Source: Cyprinodon diabolis (taxonomy: Eukaryota; Chordata; Actinopteri; Cyprinodontiformes; Cyprinodontidae). From it: DNA of 64,000 bases. The position numbers and the translations under genes were made by a program. The first letter of the stretch is position 1. Every line of letters starts with the position of its first letter. Below the pieces are notes generated by a model. That model worked only from the letters and a program-made list of their open reading frames with translations, was not told where the DNA came from and made no database searches. Shown here piece after piece: positions 25,799 to 37,579 of this stretch. Location: NCBI GenBank assembly GCA_030533445.1, contig JARPUW010000304.1:61271-125270 (forward strand), written 5' to 3'.

Positions 25799-26829
25799 CA
25801 GCTCAAGGTTCCAGCAGCTCAAGGTTCCAGAAGCACCAGCAGCTCAAGGTTCCAGAAGCTCAAGGCTCCAGCAGCTCAAGGTTCCAGAAGCTCAAGGCTC
25901 CAGATGCTCAAGGTTCCAGAAGCACCAGCAGCTCAAGGTTCCAGCAGCTCAAGGTTCCAGCAGCTCAAGGTTCCAGAAGCACCAGCAGCTCAAGGTTCCA
26001 GCAGCTCAAGGTTCCAGAAGCACCAGCAGCTCAAGGTTCCAGCAGCTCAAGGCTCCAGCAGCTCAAGGTTCCAGCAGCTCAAGGCTCCAGATGCTCAAGG
26101 TTCCAGAAGCACCAGCAGCTCAAGGTTCCAGCAGCTCAAGGTTCCAGCAGCTGAAGGTTCGAGAAGCACCAGCAGCTCAAGGTTCCAGCAGCTCAAGGTT
26201 CCAGCAGCACCAGCAGCTCAAGGTTCCAGCAGCTCAGGGTTACAGCAGCTCAAGGCTCCAGAAGCTAGAGGTTCCAGAAGCTCAAGGTTCCAGCAGCTCA
26301 AGGTTCCAGAAGCACCAGCAGCTCAAGGCTGCAGCAGCTCAAGGTTCCAGCAGCTCAAGGTTCCAGAAGCACCAGCAGCTCAAGGCTCCAGCAGCTCAAG
26401 GTTCCAGAAGCTCAAGGCTCCAGATGTTCAAGGTTCCAGATATACCAGCAGCTCAAGGTTCCAGAAGCTCAAGGGTCCAGCAGCTCAAGGCTCCAGATGC
26501 TCAAGGCTCCAGATGCTCAAAGTTCCAGCAGCTCAAGGTTCCAGCAGCTCAAGGTTCCAGCAGCTCAAGGTTCCAGCAGCTCAAGGTTCCAGAAGCACCA
26601 GCAGCTCAAGGCGCCAGCAGCTCAAGGTTCCAGAAGCTCAAGGCTCCAGATGCTCAAGGTTCCAGAACCACCAGCAGCTCAAGGTTCCAGCAGCTCAAGG
26701 TTCCAGAAGCACCAGCAGCTCAAGGTTCCAGCAGCTCAAGGTTCCAGAAGTACCAGCAGCTCAAGGTTCCAGCAGCTCAAGGTTCCAGAAGCGCCAGCAG
26801 CTCAAGGCTCCAGCAGCTCAAGGTTCCAG

Positions 26830-29281
26830 AAGCTCAAGGCTCCAGATGCTCAAGGTTCCAGAAGCACCAGCAGCTCAAGGTTCCAGCAGCTCAAGGTTCC
26901 AGCAGCTCAAGGTTCCAGAAGCACCAGCAGCTCAAGGTTCCAGCAGCTCAAGGTTCCAGAAGCACCAGCAGCTCAAGGTTCCAGAAGCTCAAGGCTCCAG
27001 ATGCTCAAGGTTCCAGAAGCACCAGCAGCTCAAGGTTCCAGCAGCTCAAGGTTCCAGCAGCTCAAGGTTCCAGAAGCACCAGCAGCTCAAGGTTCCAGCA
27101 GCTCAAGGTTCCAGCAGCACCAGCAGCTCAAGGTTCCAGCAGCTCAGGGTTCCAGAAGCACCAGCAGCTCAAGGCTGCAGCAGTTCAAGGTTCCAGCAGC
27201 TCAAGGTTCCAGAAGCACCAGCAGCTCAAGGCTCCAGCAGCTCAAGGTTCCAGAAGCTCAAGGCTCCAGATGCTCAAGGTTCCAGATGCAACAGCAGCTC
27301 AAGGTTCCAGAAGCTCAGGGTTCCAGCAGCTCAAGGTTCCAGCAGCTCAAGGTTCCAGCAGCTCAAGGTTCCAGAAGCACCAGCAGCTCAAGGCTCCAGC
27401 AGCTCAAGGTTCCAGCAGCTCAAGGTTCCAGAAGCACCAGCAACTCAAGGTTCCAGCAGCTCAAGGTTCCAGAAGCACCAGCAGCTCAAGGTTCCAGCAG
27501 CTCAAGGCTCCAGCAGCTCAGAGTTCCGGCAGCTCAAGGCTCCAGCAGCTCAAGGTTCCAGAAGCACCAGCAGCTCAAGGTTCCAGAAGCTCAAGGCTCC
27601 AGATGCTCAAGGTTCCAGAAGCACCAGCAGCTCAAGGTTCCAGCAGCTCAAGGTTCCAGCAGCTGAAGGTTCCAGAAGCACCAGCAGCTCAAGGTTCCAG
27701 CAGCTCAAGGTTCCAGCAGCACCAGCAGCTCAAGGTTCCAGCAGCTCAGGGTTACAGCAGCTCAAGGCTCCAGAAGCTAGAGGTTCCAGAAGCTCAAGGT
27801 TCCAGCAGCTCAATGTTCCAGAAGCACCAGCAGCTCAAGGCTGCAGCAGCTCAAGGTTCCAGCAGCTCAAAGTTCCAGAAGCACCAGCAACTCAAGGCTC
27901 CAGCAGCTCAAGGTTCCAGAAGCTCAAGGCTCCAGATGCTCAAGGTTCCAGATGCACCAGCAGCTCAAGGTTCCAGAAGCTCAAGGTTCCAGCAGCTCAA
28001 GGCTACAGATGCTCAAGGCTCCAGATGCTCAAATTTCCAGCAGCTCAATGTTCCAGCAGCTCAAGGTTCCAGCAGCTCAAGGTTCCAGCAGCTCAAGGTT
28101 CCAGAAGCACCAGCAGCTCAAGGTTCCAGCAGCTCAGGGTTACAGCAGCTCAAGGCTCCAGAAGCTAGAGGTTCCAGAAGCTCAAGGTTCCAGCAGCTCA
28201 ATGTTCCAGAAGCACCAGCAGCTCAAGGCTGCAGCAGCTCAAGGTTCCAGCAGCTCAAAGTTCCAGAAGCACCATCAGCTCAAGGCTCCAGCAGCTCAAG
28301 GTTCCAGAAGCTCAAGGCTCCAGATGCTCAAGGTTCCAGATGCACCAGCAGCTCAAGGTTCCAGAAGCTCAAGGTTCCAGCAGCTCAAGGCTCCAGATGC
28401 TCAAGGCTCCAGATGCTCAAAGTTCCAGCAGCTCAATGTTCCAGCAGCTCAAGGTTCCAGCAGCTCAAGGTTCCAGAAGCACCAGCAGCTCAAGGCTCCA
28501 GCAGCTCAAGGTTCCAGAAGCTCAAGGCTCCAGAACCACCAGCAGCTCAAGGTTCCAGCAGCTCAAGGTTCCAGAAGCACCAGCAGCTCAAGGTTCCAGC
28601 AGATCAAGGTTCCAGAAGCACCAGCAGCTCAAGGTTCCAGCAGCTCAAGGTTCCAGCAGCTCAAGGTTCCAGAAGCGCCAGCAGCTCAAGGCTCCAGCAG
28701 CCCAAGGTTCCAGAAGCTCAAGGCTCCAGATTCTCAAGGTTCCAGAAGCACCAGCAGCTCAAGGTTCCAGCAGCTCAAAGTTCCAGCAGCTCAAGGTTCC
28801 AGAAAGACCAGCAGCTCAAGGTTCCAGTAGCTCAAGGCTCCACATGCTCAAGGTTCCAGAAGCACCAGCAGCTCAAGGTTCCAGCAGCTCAAGGTTCCAG
28901 AAGCTCAAGGCTCCAGATGCTCAAGGTTCCAGAAGCACCAGCAGCTCAAGGTTCCAGCAGCTCAAGGTTCCAGAAGCACCAGCTGCTCAAGGTTCCAGAA
29001 GCTCAAGGCTCCAGATGCTCAAGGTTCCAGAAGCACCAGCAGCTCAAGGTTCCAGCAGCTCAAGGTTCCAGCAGCTCAAGGTTCCAGATGCTCAAGGTTC
29101 CAGATGCACCAGCAGCTCAAGGTTCCAGAAGCTCAAGGGTCCAGCAGCTCAAGGCTCCAGATGCTCAAGGCTCCAGATGCTCAAAGTTCCAGCAGCTCAA
29201 GGTTCCAGCAGCTCAAGGTTCCAGCAGCTCAAGGTTCCAGAAGCACCAGCAGCTCAAGGCTCCAGCAGCTCAAGGTTCCAG
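26830..29281 (+). repeat. 2,452-bp tandem duplication, copy 1
   Basis: Markers recur at 2,452 bp: the atgcaacagc variant near 27287 and 29739, the ttccggcag variant near 27525 and 29977, and the ccagaaagacc variant near 28801 and 31253. The copy contains one 388-bp doublet. Edges are approximate. Confidence 0.85.
27739..28514 (+). repeat. 388-bp doublet, occurrence 2
   Basis: The ggg of the cagggttacagc marker sits at 27749 and 28137, a spacing of 388 bp. The marker order is the same as in the doublet at 21.5 kb. Confidence 0.88.
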
Positions 29282-31518
29282 AAGCTCAAGGCTCCAGATG
29301 CTCAAGGTTCCAGAAGCACCAGCAGCTCAAGGTTCCAGCAGCTCAAGGTTCCAGCAGCTCAAGGTTCCAGAAGCACCAGCAGCTCAAGGTTCCAGCAGCT
29401 CAAGGTTCCAGAAGCACCAGCAGCTCAAGGTTCCAGAAGCTCAAGGCTCCAGATGCTCAAGGTTCCAGAAGCACCAGCAGCTCAAGGTTCCAGCAGCTCC
29501 AGGTTCCAGCAGCTCAAGGTTCCAGAAGCACCAGCAGCTCAAGGTTCCAGCAGCTCAAGGTTCCAGCAGCACCAGCAGCTCAAGGTTCCAGCAGCTCAGG
29601 GTTCCAGAAGCACCAGCAGCTCAAGGCTGCAGCAGTTCAAGGTTCCAGCAGCTCAAGGTTCCAGAAGCACCAGCAGCTCAAGGCTCCAGCAGCTCAAGGT
29701 TCCAGAAGCTCAAGGCTCCAGATGCTCAAGGTTCCAGATGCAACAGCAGCTCAAGGTTCCAGAAGCTCAGGGTTCCAGCAGCTCAAGGTTCCAGCAGCTC
29801 AAGGTTCCAGCAGCTCAAGGTTCCAGAAGCACCAGCAGCTCAAGGCTCCAGCAGCTCAAGGTTCCAGCAGCTCAAGGTTCCAGAAGCACCAGCAACTCAA
29901 GGTTCCAGCAGCTCAAGGTTCCAGAAGCACCAGCAGCTCAAGGTTCCAGCAGCTCAAGGCTCCAGCAGCTCAGAGTTCCGGCAGCTCAAGGCTCCAGCAG
30001 CTCAAGGTTCCAGAAGCACCAGCAGCTCAAGGTTCCAGAAGCTCAAGGCTCCAGATGCTCAAGGTTCCAGAAGCACCAGCAGCTCAAGGTTCCAGCAGCT
30101 CAAGGTTCCAGCAGCTGAAGGTTCCAGAAGCACCAGCAGCTCAAGGTTCCAGCAGCTCAAGGTTCCAGCAGCACCAGCAGCTCAAGGTTCCAGCAGCTCA
30201 GGGTTACAGCAGCTCAAGGCTCCAGAAGCTAGAGGTTCCAGAAGCTCAAGGTTCCAGCAGCTCAATGTTCCAGAAGCACCAGCAGCTCAAGGCTGCAGCA
30301 GCTCAAGGTTCCAGCAGCTCAAAGTTCCAGAAGCACCAGCAACTCAAGGCTCCAGCAGCTCAAGGTTCCAGAAGCTCAAGGCTCCAGATGCTCAAGGTTC
30401 CAGATGCACCAGCAGCTCAAGGTTCCAGAAGCTCAAGGTTCCAGCAGCTCAAGGCTCCAGATGCTCAAGGCTCCAGATGCTCAAATTTCCAGCAGCTCAA
30501 TGTTCCAGCAGCTCAAGGTTCCAGCAGCTCAAGGTTCCAGCAGCTCAAGGTTCCAGAAGCACCAGCAGCTCAAGGTTCCAGCAGCTCAGGGTTACAGCAG
30601 CTCAAGGCTCCAGAAGCTAGAGGTTCCAGAAGCTCAAGGTTCCAGCAGCTCAATGTTCCAGAAGCACCAGCAGCTCAAGGCTGCAGCAGCTCAAGGTTCC
30701 AGCAGCTCAAAGTTCCAGAAGCACCAGCAGCTCAAGGCTCCAGCAGCTCAAGGTTCCAGAAGCTCAAGGCTCCAGATGCTCAAGGTTCCAGATGCACCAG
30801 CAGCTCAAGGTTCCAGAAGCTCAAGGTTCCAGCAGCTCAAGGCTCCAGATGCTCAAGGCTCCAGATGCTCAAAGTTCCAGCAGCTCAATGTTCCAGCAGC
30901 TCAAGGTTCCAGCAGCTCAAGGTTCCAGAAGCACCAGCAGCTCAAGGCTCCAGCAGCTCAAGGTTCCAGAAGCTCAAGGCTCCAGAACCACCAGCAGCTC
31001 AAGGTTCCAGCAGCTCAAGGTTCCAGAAGCACCAGCAGCTCAAGGTTCCAGCAGATCAAGGTTCCAGAAGCACCAGCAGCTCAAGGTTCCAGCAGCTCAA
31101 GGTTCCAGCAGCTCAAGGTTCCAGAAGCGCCAGCAGCTCAAGGCTCCAGCAGCCCAAGGTTCCAGAAGCTCAAGGCTCCAGATTCTCAAGGTTCCAGAAG
31201 CACCAGCAGCTCAAGGTTCCAGCAGCTCAAAGTTCCAGCAGCTCAAGGTTCCAGAAAGACCAGCAGCTCAAGGTTCCAGTAGCTCAAGGCTCCACATGCT
31301 CAAGGTTCCAGAAGCACCAGCAGCTCAAGGTTCCAGCAGCTCAAGGTTCCAGAAGCTCAAGGCTCCAGATGCTCAAGGTTCCAGAAGCACCAGCAGCTCA
31401 AGGTTCCAGCAGCTCAAGGTTCCAGAAGCACCAGCAGCTCAAGGTTCCAGAAGCTCAAGGCTCCAGATGCTCAAGGTTCCAGAAGCACCAGCAGCTCAAG
31501 GTTCCAGCAGCTCAAGGT
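29282..31518 (+). repeat. 2,452-bp tandem duplication, copy 2
   Basis: Matches 26830-29066 at a 2,452-bp offset and diverges near 31518, where a monomer has been lost next to the ccagatgctcaaggttccagatg variant. One single-monomer substitution, aagcaccatcagc near 28270 versus aagcaccagcagc near 30722, distinguishes the copies. Confidence 0.84.
30191..30966 (+). repeat. 388-bp doublet, occurrence 3
   Basis: The ggg of cagggttacagc lies at 30201 and 30589, spacing 388 bp. This doublet is the counterpart of 27739-28514 in the second 2,452-bp copy. Confidence 0.88.
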
Positions 31519-34500
31519 TCCAGATGCTCAAGGTTCCAGATGCACCAGCAGCTCAAGGTTCCAGAAGCTCAAGGGTCCAGCAGCTCAAGGCTCCAGATGC
31601 TCAAGGCTCCAGATGCTCAAAGTTCCAGCAGCTCAAGGTTCCAGCAGCTCAAGGTTCCAGCAGCTCAAGGTTCCAGAAGCACCAGCAGCTCAAGGCTCCA
31701 GCAGCTCAAGGTTCTAGAAGCTATAGGCTCCAGATGCTCAAGGTTCCAGAACCACCAGCAGCTCAAGGTTCCAGCAGCTCAAGGTTCCAGAAGCACCAGC
31801 AGCTCAAGGTTCCAGCAGCTCAAGGTTCCAGAAGCACCAGCAGCTCAAGGTTCCAGCAGCTCAAGGCTCTAGCAGCTCAAGGTTCCAGAAGCACCAGCAG
31901 CTCAAGGTTCCAGAAGCTCAAGGCTCCAGATGCTCAAGGTTCCTGAAGCACCAGCAGCTCAAGGTTCCAGCAGCTCAAGGTTCCAGAAGCACCAGCAGCT
32001 CAAGGTTCCAGCAGCTCAAGGTTCCAGAAGCACCAGCAGCTCAAGGTTCCAGCAGCTCAAGGTTCCAGAAGCGCCAGCAGCTCAAGGCTCCAGCCGCTCA
32101 AGGTTCCAGAAGCTCAAGGCTCCAGATGCTCAAGGTTCCAGAAGCACCAGCAGCTCAAGGTTCCAGCAGCTCAAGGTTCCAGCAGCTCAAGGTTCCAGAA
32201 GCACCAGCAGCTCAAGGTTCCAGCAGCTCAAGGTTCCAGAAGCACCAGCAGCTCAAGGTTCCAGAAGCTCAAGGCTCCAGATGCTCAAGGTTCCAGAAGC
32301 ACCAGCAGCTCAAGGTTCCAGCAGCTCAAGGTTCCAGAAGCTCAAGGCTCCAGATGCTCAAGGTTCCAGAAGCACCAGCAGCTCAAGGTTCCAGCAGCTC
32401 AAGGTTCCAGCAGCTCAAGGTTCCAGCAGCTCAAGGTTCCAGAAGCACCAGCAGCTCAAGGTTCCAGAAGCTCAAGGCTCCAGATGCTCAAGGTTCCAGA
32501 AGCACCAGCAGCTCAAGGTTCCAGCAGCTCAAGGTTCCAGAAGCACCAGCAGCTCAAGGTTCCAGCAGCTCAAGGTTCCAGCAGCTCAAAGTTCCAGAAG
32601 CACCAGCAGCTCAAGGCTCCAGCAGCTCAAGGTTCCAGAAGCTCAAGGCTCCAGATGCTCAAGGTTCCAGATGCACCAGCAGCTCAAGGTTCCAGAAGCT
32701 CAAGGTTCCAGCAGCTCAAGGCTCCAGATGCTCAAGGCTCCAGATGCTCAAAGTTCCAGCAGCTCAATGTTCCAGCAGCTCAAGGTTCCAGCAGCTCAAG
32801 GTTCCAGCAGCTCAAGGTTCCAGAAGCACCAGCAGCTCAAGGTTCCAGCAGCTCAAGGTTCCAGAAGCTCAAGGCTCCAGATGCTCAAGGTTCCAGAAGC
32901 ACAAGCAGCTCAAGGTTCCAGCAGCTCAAGGTTCCAGCAGCTCAAGGTTCCAGAAGCACCAGCAGCTCAAGGTTCCAGAAGCTCAAGGCTCCAGATGCTC
33001 AAGGTTCCAGAAGCACCAGCAGCTCAAGGTTCCAGCAGCTCAAGGTTCCAGCAGCTCAAGGTTCCAGAAGCACCAGCAGCTCAAGGTTCCAGAAGCTCAA
33101 GGCTCCAGCAGCTCAAGGTTCCAGAAGCTCAAGGCTCCAGATGCTCAAGGTTCCAGAAGCACCAGCAGCTCAAGGTTCCAGCAGCTCAAGGTTCCAGCAG
33201 CTCAAGGTTCCAGAAGCACCAGCAGCTCAAGGTTCCAGCAGCTCAAGGTTCCAGAAGCACCAGCAGCTCAAGGTTCCAGCAGCTCAAGGTTCCAGCAGCT
33301 CAAGGTTCCAGAAGCACCAGCAGCTCAAGGTTCCAGCAGCTCAAGGTTCCAGCAGCTCAAGGTTCCAGAAGCACCAGCAGCTCAAGGTTCCAGAAGCTCA
33401 AGGCTCCAGCAGCTCAAGGTTCCAGAAGCTCAAGGCTCCAGATGCTCAAGGTTCCAGAAGCACCAGCAGCTCAAGGTTCCAGCAGCTCAAGGTTCCAGCA
33501 GCTCAAGGTTCCAGAAGCACCAGCAGCTCAAGGTTCCAGCAGCTCAAGGTTCCAGAAGCACCAGCAGCTCAAGGTTCCAGCAGCTCAAGGCTCCAGCAGC
33601 TCAAGGTTCCAGCAGCTCAAGGCTCCAGATGCTCAAGGTTCCAGAAGCACCAGCAGCTCAAGGTTCCAGCAGCTCAAGGTTCCAGCAGCTGAAGGTTCGA
33701 GAAGCACCAGCAGCTCAAGGTTCCAGCAGCTCAAGGTTCCAGCAGCACCAGCAGCTCAAGGTTCCAGCAGCTCAGGGTTACAGCAGCTCAAGGCTCCAGA
33801 AGCTAGAGGTTCCAGAAGCTCAAGGTTCCAGCAGCTCAAGGTTCCAGAAGCACCAGCAGCTCAAGGCTGCAGCAGCTCAAGGTTCCAGCAGCTCAAGGTT
33901 CCAGAAGCACCAGCAGCTCAAGGCTCCAGCAGCTCAAGGTTCCAGAAGCTCAAGGCTCCAGATGTTCAAGGTTCCAGATATACCAGCAGCTCAAGGTTCC
34001 AGAAGCTCAAGGGTCCAGCAGCTCAAGGCTCCAGATGCTCAAGGCTCCAGATGCTCAAAGTTCCAGCAGCTCAAGGTTCCAGCAGCTCAAGGTTCCAGCA
34101 GCTCAAGGTTCCAGCAGCTCAAGGTTCCAGAAGCACCAGCAGCTCAAGGCTCCAGCAGCTCAAGGTTCCAGAAGCTCAAGGCTCCAGATGCTCAAGGTTC
34201 CAGAACCACCAGCAGCTCAAGGTTCCAGCAGCTCAAGGTTCCAGAAGCACCAGCAGCTCAAGGTTCCAGCAGCTCAAGGTTCCAGAAGTACCAGCAGCTC
34301 AAGGTTCCAGCAGCTCAAGGTTCCAGAAGCGCCAGCAGCTCAAGGCTCCAGCAGCTCAAGGTTCCAGAAGCTCAAGGCTCCAGATGCTCAAGGTTCCAGA
34401 AGCACCAGCAGCTCAAGGTTCCAGCAGCTCAAGGTTCCAGCAGCTCAAGGTTCCAGAAGCACCAGCAGCTCAAGGTTCCAGCAGCTCAAGGTTCCAGAAG

Positions 34501-35276
34501 CACCAGCAGCTCAAGGTTCCAGAAGCTCAAGGCTCCAGATGCTCAAGGTTCCAGAAGCACCAGCAGCTCAAGGTTCCAGCAGCTCAAGGTTCCAGCAGCT
34601 CAAGGTTCCAGAAGCACCAGCAGCTCAAGGTTCCAGCAGCTCAAGGTTCCAGCAGCACCAGCAGCTCAAGGTTCCAGCAGCTCAGGGTTCCAGAAGCACC
34701 AGCAGCTCAAGGCTGCAGCAGTTCAAGGTTCCAGCAGCTCAAGGTTCCAGAAGCACCAGCAGCTCAAGGCTCCAGCAGCTCAAGGTTCCAGAAGCTCAAG
34801 GCTCCAGATGCTCAAGGTTCCAGATGCAACAGCAGCTCAAGGTTCCAGAAGCTCAGGGTTCCAGCAGCTCAAGGTTCCAGCAGCTCAAGGTTCCAGCAGC
34901 TCAAGGTTCCAGAAGCACCAGCAGCTCAAGGCTCCAGCAGCTCAAGGTTCCAGCAGCTCAAGGTTCCAGAAGCACCAGCAACTCAAGGTTCCAGCAGCTC
35001 AAGGTTCCAGAAGCACCAGCAGCTCAAGGTTCCAGCAGCTCTAGGCTCCAGCAGCTCAGAGTTCCGGCAGCTCAAGGCTCCAGCAGCTCAAGGTTCCAGA
35101 AGCACCAGCAGCTCAAGGTTCCAGAAGCTCAAGGCTCCAGATGCTCAAGGTTCCAGAAGCACCAGCAGCTCAAGGTTCCAGCAGCTCAAGGTTCCAGCAG
35201 CTGAAGGTTCCAGAAGCACCAGCAGCTCAAGGTTCCAGCAGCTCAAGGTTCCAGCAGCACCAGCAGCTCAAGGTTC

Positions 35277-36052
35277 CAGCAGCTCAGGGTTACAGCAGCT
35301 CAAGGCTCCAGAAGCTAGAGGTTCCAGAAGCTCAAGGTTCCAGCAGCTCAATGTTCCAGAAGCACCAGCAGCTCAAGGCTGCAGCAGCTCAAGGTTCCAG
35401 CAGCTCAAAGTTCCAGAAGCACCAGCAACTCAAGGCTCCAGCAGCTCAAGGTTCCAGAAGCTCAAGGCTCCAGATGCTCAAGGTTCCAGATGCACCAGCA
35501 GCTCAAGGTTCCAGAAGCTCAAGGTTCCAGCAGCTCAAGGCTACAGATGCTCAAGGCTCCAGATGCTCAAATTTCCAGCAGCTCAATGTTCCAGCAGCTC
35601 AAGGTTCCAGCAGCTCAAGGTTCCAGCAGCTCAAGGTTCCAGAAGCACCAGCAGCTCAAGGTTCCAGCAGCTCAGGGTTACAGCAGCTCAAGGCTCCAGA
35701 AGCTAGAGGTTCCAGAAGCTCAAGGTTCCAGCAGCTCAATGTTCCAGAAGCACCAGCAGCTCAAGGCTGCAGCAGCTCAAGGTTCCAGCAGCTCAAAGTT
35801 CCAGAAGCACCAGCAGCTCAAGGCTCCAGCAGCTCAAGGTTCCAGAAGCTCAAGGCTCCAGATGCTCAAGGTTCCAGATGCACCAGCAGCTCAAGGTTCC
35901 AGAAGCTCAAGGTTCCAGCAGCTCAAGGCTCCAGATGCTCAAGGCTCCAGATGCTCAAAGTTCCAGCAGCTCAATGTTCCAGCAGCTCAAGGTTCCAGCA
36001 GCTCAAGGTTCCAGAAGCACCAGCAGCTCAAGGCTCCAGCAGCTCAAGGTTC
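35277..36052 (+). repeat. 388-bp doublet, occurrence 4
   Basis: Marker ggg at 35287 and 35675, spacing 388 bp. This is the 7,538-bp-offset counterpart of occurrence 2. Confidence 0.88.
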
Positions 36053-37579
36053 CAGAAGCTCAAGGCTCCAGAACCACCAGCAGCTCAAGGTTCCAGCAGC
36101 TCAAGGTTCCAGAAGCACCAGCAGCTCAAGGTTCCAGCAGATCAAGGTTCCAGAAGCACCAGCAGCTCAAGGTTCCAGCAGCTCAAGGTTCCAGCAGCTC
36201 AAGGTTCCAGAAGCGCCAGCAGCTCAAGGCTCCAGCAGCCCAAGGTTCCAGAAGCTCAAGGCTCCAGATTCTCAAGGTTCCAGAAGCACCAGCAGCTCAA
36301 GGTTCCAGCAGCTCAAAGTTCCAGCAGCTCAAGGTTCCAGAAAGACCAGCAGCTCAAGGTTCCAGTAGCTCAAGGCTCCACATGCTCAAGGTTCCAGAAG
36401 CACCAGCAGCTCAAGGTTCCAGCAGCTCAAGGTTCCAGAAGCTCAAGGCTCCAGATGCTCAAGGTTCCAGAAGCACCAGCAGCTCAAGGTTCCAGCAGCT
36501 CAAGGTTCCAGAAGCACCAGCAGCTCAAGGTTCCAGAAGCTCAAGGCTCCAGATGCTCAAGGTTCCAGAAGCACCAGCAGCTCAAGGTTCCAGCAGCTCA
36601 AGGTTCCAGATGCTCAAGGTTCCAGATGCACCAGCAGCTCAAGGTTCCAGAAGCTCAAGGGTCCAGCAGCTCAAGGCTCCAGATGCTCAAGGCTCCAGAT
36701 GCTCAAAGTTCCAGCAGCTCAAGGTTCCAGCAGCTCAAGGTTCCAGCAGCTCAAGGTTCCAGAAGCACCAGCAGCTCAAGGCTCCAGCAGCTCAAGGTTC
36801 CAGAAGCTCAAGGCTCCAGATGCTCAAGGTTCCAGAAGCACCAGCAGCTCAAGGTTCCAGCAGCTCAAGGTTCCAGCAGCTCAAGGTTCCAGAAGCACCA
36901 GCAGCTCAAGGTTCCAGCAGCTCAAGGTTCCAGAAGCACCAGCAGCTCAAGGTTCCAGAAGCTCAAGGCTCCAGATGCTCAAGGTTCCAGAAGCACCAGC
37001 AGCTCAAGGTTCCAGCAGCTCCAGGTTCCAGCAGCTCAAGGTTCCAGAAGCACCAGCAGCTCAAGGTTCCAGCAGCTCAAGGTTCCAGCAGCACCAGCAG
37101 CTCAAGGTTCCAGCAGCTCAGGGTTCCAGAAGCACCAGCAGCTCAAGGCTGCAGCAGTTCAAGGTTCCAGCAGCTCAAGGTTCCAGAAGCACCAGCAGCT
37201 CAAGGCTCCAGCAGCTCAAGGTTCCAGAAGCTCAAGGCTCCAGATGCTCAAGGTTCCAGATGCAACAGCAGCTCAAGGTTCCAGAAGCTCAGGGTTCCAG
37301 CAGCTCAAGGTTCCAGCAGCTCAAGGTTCCAGCAGCTCAAGGTTCCAGAAGCACCAGCAGCTCAAGGCTCCAGCAGCTCAAGGTTCCAGCAGCTCAAGGT
37401 TCCAGAAGCACCAGCAACTCAAGGTTCCAGCAGCTCAAGGTTCCAGAAGCACCAGCAGCTCAAGGTTCCAGCAGCTCAAGGCTCCAGCAGCTCAGAGTTC
37501 CGGCAGCTCAAGGCTCCAGCAGCTCAAGGTTCCAGAAGCACCAGCAGCTCAAGGTTCCAGAAGCTCAAGGCTCCAGATG

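Larger units (their letters stand above)
21753..30620 (+). other. Longest open frame in the array (2,955 codons); probably not a gene
   Basis: This frame opens at an ATG made by the ccagatgcacc variant and closes at the TAG of gctagagg. The product would be only cycles of QQLKVPAAQGSSSSRF with EAP, RST or KHQ inserted at 25-bp monomers. It would be basic, rich in Ser, Gln, Ala and Pro, and have no signal peptide, membrane segment or known domain. The other two forward frames across the same interval are also largely open and encode the same cycle. Tandem duplications here have lengths not divisible by three (388, 1,772), so no single frame is maintained. I therefore read it as a consequence of repeat arithmetic. 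It could still be transcribed. Confidence 0.12.
25795..32330 (+). repeat. 6.5-kb block, first member of the pair at about 7.53-kb offset
   Basis: This block recurs at 33333-39852. The offset starts at 7,538 bp (26154 matches 33692; 28340 matches 35878), becomes 7,522 (30404 to 37926), then 7,506 (30792 to 38298), and returns to 7,522 (31930 to 39452). Each step is exactly one 16-bp monomer. The pair is separated by about 1 kb (32331-33332), so it is not a perfect tandem. A 2,452-bp tandem duplication is nested inside. Confidence 0.87.
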
